From NCBI GenBank assembly GCA_944474755.1, contig OX104122.1:13216641-13280640 (forward strand): a stretch of DNA of 64,000 bases. Reading direction: 5' to 3'. The position numbers and the translations under genes were made by a program. The notes beneath the pieces are model-generated. The model had not been told where the DNA came from. It was given only the letters and a program-made list of their open reading frames with translations, and did no database searches. Source of the stretch: Limnoperna fortunei (lineage: Eukaryota; Mollusca; Bivalvia; Mytilida; Modiolidae). Below, piece after piece: positions 58,665 through 64,000 of the stretch (its first letter is position 1; the number at the start of each line of letters is the position of its first letter).

Positions 58665-59800
58665 TTGAATTCATAACCTGTTTTCTTGTCCAATGAGAGA
58701 ACAAAGAAGGTTTTAGATACAAATAAGTATATTAAAGGATCACAAAGGTTTTCTATAGTCCGATTCATTACTTATAAGTACATTTATGATAAATCACTTA
58801 GCACATCACACCTACATTATTTTTATTCTGTATTTATTCATAATTATGTTTTTGGAAATGACAATGGAAATTCCTGCGTATGGTATTTGTAGAAGACTTC
58901 ATAGATGTCATTAACCTGTGTTAATTGCATATTTGATCACAAAGGTTTGACTGCATTTACATGAACCACTGCTCATGATTTATTTGATGCAAGGTCATAT
59001 TGTGCTTGATAATGTATAAAATGCACCAGACAGTGTATGGAAGACAATAAATATGAATGAATAGATAAATACAATGCGACATAACAAAAGACAACAATCG
59101 GAACAAATAAACGAGAAAACTTATCGAGGCTAATATAATATAGTCAAGTACAAAGTTTCGTTAATGGGAAATGACCTTTATGGGAAGTTACGACAATCAA
59201 TAGTGAAACCCTTGCCACTTTGTATTAAAACGATCGTAGTTAAATTTACAACGATTAATTGGATATGTTGAAACGATGGCATTTAGCTGAAATACAGATA
59301 GCATGAAATCCTTATAGGCAATATACCTTTAAAAGTTAAATAAAAACATCACTAAAAAGTACAAACCTTTAGCCGATAAAAATTGCACATACGGCACGAT
59401 AATAAGTAATAACACATTCCCGGCAAATATTCTGTTTGCATTTAACAAATTTATTTGTCCTAACATTACTTAAAATAGAAATTCAACCCTACAGTTGCAC
59501 TATACATGTACATACAATTAGGACAAGTTTGTTGTCAGGTTCGTTATTTTATAAATAATTCAAGCACTTGTCGTTATGAAATGTCTGGTCAATTGTTCTT
59601 TTACAATTGAATATCAATATTGATGTGCTATTTTTTTAATAATCAGATTAATTTACAATGAATAGTTGTTAAACTTTACTACACATAAACTGTTCAGTCA
59701 TGAAGAACGCTCTTAACCTGTTCTGACTTACATAATGTTGACAAATATGACGACTGTTGTATCATACTCGTATAAGCATAAATAACTGATACTTATCTTG
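58665..59800. other. Unassigned part of duplication unit 2
   Basis: Copy of 54020-55155, with no gene recognised. Confidence 0.4.
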
Positions 59801-60290
59801 TTAAAAGAAAAATAGCAACAAAGAAAACCGCCGGAAGAGCTTATCCCAATAAAAACCACGGGTGCGCACAGATATTCCGGATGGGTAACAAGCAATTAAG
59901 CTATGGTCGCGACCACAGAACGTCTTGAGAGATAACTTCAACCTAGGTAGAACAAACCCATGTCTGATTAGATTAGTAGTCAAAAGCAGTGATCGGTCTA
60001 GAAAATCGGAATATCGCAGGATCTAGAATAACTAATAAGTTGTGAAGTGTACACATCATTCTCGGAACTTACTGGAATGTTGCTGTCGATGGACGGGAAA
60101 TTGGCAATTGGAAAGATGAAGTCATCACGTTCGTCGTAGAGTCTTGTTTTTTTCCCCGAGTCTATTTCTAGAAGTAGGTCTAAGTAATCGGCCGACCTTT
60201 GTGTATTGGAGGTGTCGTAAATTTCAAGATCGCTAGGGTAAATTAAAGAATCATTAACTTCCAGAGCAGTGTCGGAAGTCTTTTTATATT
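59801..60290 (-). pseudogene. Penelope-like reverse transcriptase 3' part, unit 2 and ancestral flank
   Basis: Same sequence as 55157-55560 but with its natural upstream continuation, reading YPSDLEIYDTSNTQRSADYL and then DLLLEIDSGKK on the minus strand. It confirms that the reverse transcriptase frame at the unit 1 end is the original one. No YIDD box is visible upstream; the fragment fades at about 60290. Confidence 0.75.
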
Positions 60291-60555
60291 TATTTCAAAA
60301 ACGTGAGTGGTTGGCCTTTTCATTATAATATAAATCATATATATAAATTCGAGAAAGAGTGAATGATTTTTATATGTGAAAGGTGACTTTTAAAACTATA
60401 TTTATTCATAGAACTGCTATGTTTAAGCTGTGTTTAAGTATATCGTTAATAATATTGATATTTGTTAACTAATTATCAGTTCAATCTCGTTTTTAAAAGA
60501 AGCAGTTCTATAGTTTACCAACTATTAGAAAAATTGGTATTCCTCGAATTAATGC

Positions 60556-62582
60556 TGAACGTTGTTAACATTACCGAAGAAAGTTTGAAAGTTGCTGTAT
60601 CGTTTCGAGATTGTTTTTATTGCATTTTCATACACACGTAAATTTAAGGAATCTTCTTAAAGACATGTAGCTAATTTATTATAGCTAATGTTAGTCACTT
60701 GATTTGAGTAGCTTATTTCAAAGTAGTAGGTAATACAAAAACCACGTAATACCCTGCCAATGTGGTCCAAGAGAAGTAGATAATACAAGAATCAAGTAAT
60801 TTAATTCCGATATTAACCTTGAGTAGCAAATAATAAAGGATTTATATCGTGTCCCCTTTCTGTAGATACTTGTAATATCTATTTAAATATTTCAAAATAC
60901 ACGTCTTAAGATGGGTGAAAAGCAAAATAATAATAATAAAAGTACATATGTAGTTGAATATCGACGACAAGTATTTGACATCATGAACACAATTTTGACA
61001 GCAAATAGAAACGTATGGACTAATGCAAAGGGCATGTATTAAGCCCTTTGAAGCGTCTATAATGAGCTTACTCTTTTCAAACCTAATAATTTTGGAAATT
61101 TATGAAATAAAAAAAAAACAAATTACCGTTCTTCACCCAATTGTGCCGCGCACATATCACGAGAACAATTTTATTCTGATAAATTCTTCTTGGTTGCATG
61201 ATACCCTTGTAACTAAGAGATTTTTTTTTATTTGTCCCTGTTAATTTTCTGAACTACATCCTTGAAGTACTGTACATTTTGATATTAATGAGTACAATCT
61301 TCCTTTAACCCACGAATAAGAGGAAGTTTAAAGATATGCATTAGAGGAAACAATATTTCATTTGATTTGCCGTGTAAAATAAATAAAGCTATTGGTTTCG
61401 GTACAGATAAAAGAACTGATTTCTTTTTATTTTACACTATAAAACGACTTAGTTAAAAAACAAATCATTGATTTGTATGACAAACATTTACAGACACGTG
61501 GCATATGATATAGAGCCGATGGATGCAAATATTCCCCTTCACCTCGAAGCAATGAAAATAACTGGAGGTATATACTTTAGATTTATATTTTGAAAATGGA
61601 AATTGACTGAATGTCTAAGATATGGCTAAGTTTTTAGTGTTTTTGCTGCAACCAGATGTATATCTATAACAAGCCGAGGAGACATGTAAATTTTTACATT
61701 TTTTTTAATGTATACTTTTTTGGCAACATGTGGTTATTCGAATTCTATTCTTTAAATTGTACTTAAAAGTAGATTACTGAAGAGTTTCACCGAATAATGT
61801 CGCTAAAACTAATTTTACACGTCAAAAGTAGAATGTGATTTTTATACAAACTTCCTCTCGTTTGCATGGTCCTATATTAACTGAATATTCTTCAACAACC
61901 CACTAAGGTAGCCTTTTCATGATTTTTTTTAAGAACAGAATAGTTCATTTAAATAATTATAATCCCATGTCATGAAAAAATAATTTCTATAACATTTACG
62001 GATATATTGAAGAAGACATAGATAAAGAACATGGATACAGATAGTTCGCTTAACGTAGATGCAATGAAGGTATTACGATATAAGAACATGACAAACTTTG
62101 TTTGCCTTCACCAGTTTAATAACAAACGGAAAGTACTGATATACACGGTCATAAAAATGATAAACCGAGATTGACCAAAAGACTCGATGCATTTTAATCA
62201 TATACCATTTAAAATGTTGCGATTTTAGTTTTTTAGTTTTTAGTTCATTTTTTTTTTGTAAACTAACAATGTAGTTAACCTATCAACGGGTAACACATAT
62301 AAAGATGTACACGTTTGTTATGTCTATAAAATAGAAAATAATATTTTAGGTTTTTTTTTTGTTGTTGATACAAATCAACAATGAAGTAGAAACATTAAGA
62401 CAATGCTGAAATAAAATATTGAACATTCTTTGACATTAACCTATCGTTACTAAAACCATGTGAATGAAGACTAGTTACCATAGAACCTTAATGCCAAAAA
62501 ATGTTGAAAAGTAATTTTTGCCGATTCCTTGTTGTGACGAAAGTAAATTTGATATTATGAAATTCATGGGGTAGTATGTTAC
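60556..62582 (-). repeat. Inverted, diverged third copy of about 2 kb of the duplication unit
   Basis: Reading 60556 to 62582 matches the reverse complement of 53590 to 51686 (and 58237 to 56333). Landmarks: 'aaagtttgaaagttgctgta' at about 60584, 'gtccctgttaattttctgaa' at about 61234, 'ttcttcaacaacccact' at about 61890, 'caacgggtaacacatataaa' at about 62284, and 'gacgaaagtaaatttgatat' at about 62537. Divergence and indels are much greater than between units 1 and 2, so it is older. The match stops at 62582, directly before a reverse transcriptase start. The segment has no recognised coding sequence. Confidence 0.85.
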
Positions 62583-64000
62583 AAACGTGTATTGCAGGAT
62601 CTTTTGATCAATGACTTCAAAGCCAAACCACCCGACTGTTCTTGCCATAATTACCCATTCATATGTAGTCATTCAGGTCACATGATAACTGGAGATCTTA
62701 ATATTGTTGAAAGTGAAAGACTCCGTTATGTGTTGTCCAAAGGACCAAAGTACCGTGAACCTAAATCCATCAACTGGAATTATAACTTTAAATTATTGAT
62801 GGATTCAATACAGGACTATGCCAGAAAATGGGCAAAGCAAGAGGACCAGGAGATTGATACCTTGTCCGAGTGGGTAAAGGCCTTGAGGTCATTGATTCAA
62901 TTAAGAATAAGTCGCTTAAGAAGATCTATGAGTACTAAAGTATTATTAATCTTCAGAAATATTGATGCTCTTAAAACTTTGTCCGACATTCATGACAAAT
63001 ATGTTGTTGTGCAAGCAGATAAGGCCTCTAACAACATTATTTTTATCTGCAAAAACATTAAATAGAGTGTTTAATTAATGAGTTAGGCATTGACAGTTCA
63101 CCTGGCAATCTTGCTTTCAAATTCACTGCGCTTTCAAATGAGGAGATTATTGAAAATCACAAATCGGTATTGTCGAAGATTGTGATCTCCCTTATTGTAT
63201 TGGATTCCAAAACGTAATAAAAATCCATACAAACAGCGTTTCATCGCAGGATCGTCTAAGTGAACTATCAAAATGCTATTGCAACTCCTGACCACTATTT
63301 CAACAAGAGTAAAAACGGGACTTCAAAAATACAGTGGCACTTTCTACTTCAGGAGTGGAATAAATAAAATGTGGATATTAAAAAATTCAAAAGACCTGAT
63401 AGACATCTTAAGGTCTGGATCTATTTCCAATTGTAACAGCATTAAAACATTTGATTTTTCGACACTCTATATGGCCATCCCTCATACGCAGCTTAATAAC
63501 AGGCTTAAAAATCTTATAAAACGCTGCTTTTTCAAGAAAAACGGAAAGAGACGATATAAATACCTGGTAATTAGTCATGACAGAACTTACTTCGTCATCA
63601 ATGACTCTAAATCTAATACTAAATATACTGAAGACCAAATATGTAACATGATTTTCTGATTGGCAACATATTTGTCTTGTTTGGAGGACATGTTTTTCAA
63701 CAGACTGTTAGTATTCCAATGGGCACTAACTGTGCTCCTGTCCTCGCCGACCTGTTTTTGTTCTCTTATGAGGCTAAATTCCTAGAAGTCCTACTGAAGA
63801 AGAAAGAAAAGACACTGGCCAGACCTTTAATTTAACATTTCGCTATATTGATGATGTCACTCAACGCTGCTAAATTTAGTGACTATTTACATTTAATATA
63901 CCCTAACGAGCTTGAAATTAAGGACACCACCAATACACTAAGGTCAGCCTCTTACTAAGACCTGCTTCTAGAAATAGACTCAGGAAAACTACAAACTAGA
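62583..64000 (+). pseudogene. Penelope-like reverse transcriptase, nearly full palm, cut by window end
   Basis: Plus strand: DLLINDFKAKPPDCSC, SGHMITGDLNIVESERLRYV and KGPKYREPKSINWNYNFKLL, then KYVVVQADKASNNIIFICKN, comparable to the N-terminal DKG motif of Penelope-like elements. After a TAG at 63063 and frame changes: NPYKQRFIAGSSK, then the open block 63273-63659 with WILKNSKDLIDILRSGS and motif A in KTFDFSTLYMAIPHTQL. Next VFQQTVSIPMGTNCAPVLAD and LFLFSYEAKFLEVLL (about 63690-63800), the YIDD box (63844-63855), and YPNELEIKDT followed by DLLLEIDSGK near the end. Stops near 63063, 63831 and 63955 and several frameshifts make it inactive. The element class is inferred; no GIY-YIG domain is visible in this window. 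Confidence 0.75.

Larger units (their letters stand above)
55561..60204. repeat. Tandem duplication, unit 2 (about 4644 bp)
   Basis: Begins 'atccaatccttcttccttgc', directly after the end of unit 1, and ends 'cggccgacctttgtgt' at 60204. Beyond 60204 the reverse transcriptase sequence continues normally (attggaggtgtcg), showing which side is ancestral. The two bases AT after each breakpoint are shared, a possible microhomology. No cGLR sequence downstream of the GS motif is present in this unit. 56333-58237 matches unit 1 51686-53590. Confidence 0.9.

Noticed and set aside
50914..60204. Long terminal repeats of one giant retroelement
   Set aside because: The two units are directly adjacent with no internal region between them, and they begin and end inside unrelated genes. 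This is a tandem duplication.

Overview
The window looks like AT-rich nuclear DNA from a mollusc, most likely a bivalve. I infer this from three things together: several Mab-21/cGAS-like (cGLR) nucleotidyltransferase sequences of the type that is heavily expanded in bivalves; a dense load of tRNA-derived SINEs ending in CAAACAAACAAA; and remnants of Penelope-like, tyrosine-recombinase (DIRS/Ngaro-type), Jockey-like LINE and Tc1/mariner elements. There is no bacterial-style gene organisation. The genus cannot be fixed from sequence reading alone. I found no gene that is clearly intact.

Layout. About 2.0-5.35 kb holds a reverse transcriptase tail, a 21-bp minisatellite and cGLR pseudogene 1 (3379-5346, minus; two in-frame stops and one frameshift). 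About 7.3-10.5 kb holds two decayed LINE fragments on the plus strand. cGLR pseudogene 2 (about 11.79-13.43 kb, minus) is a much more decayed relative of copy 1. About 14.5-21 kb is a repeat cluster: a Tc1/mariner transposase relic, a repeat block with inverted halves, a MITE, two head-to-head SINEs and a Harbinger-like relic split by a retroposon with a 17-bp target duplication. From 21 to 45 kb the sequence is mostly unassigned, dotted with fold-back palindromes, SINEs with target-site duplications, a second Tc1 relic, and a 69-bp inverted repeat pair 3.7 kb apart. At 45.3-46.8 kb there is a tyrosine-recombinase retroelement relic, followed by a nested set of repeats to 48.4 kb.

The right end is the most informative part. 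cGLR pseudogene 3 (48981-51101, minus) keeps its nucleotidyltransferase core but has frameshifts and a stop further on. Its first coding exon and 5' flank were caught in a recent tandem duplication: unit 1 is 50914-55560 and unit 2 is 55561-60204, offset 4647 bp. The junction fuses the cGLR N-terminus, in frame, to a Penelope-like reverse transcriptase fragment, giving a new 125-codon chimeric ORF (55354-55731). A third, older copy of about 2 kb of the same unit lies inverted at 60556-62582, directly before another reverse transcriptase (62583 to the window end).

Interpretation. The window records repeated birth and death of innate-immunity-type nucleotidyltransferase genes inside transposon-rich DNA. 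Family assignments rest on remembered motifs, not on searches.
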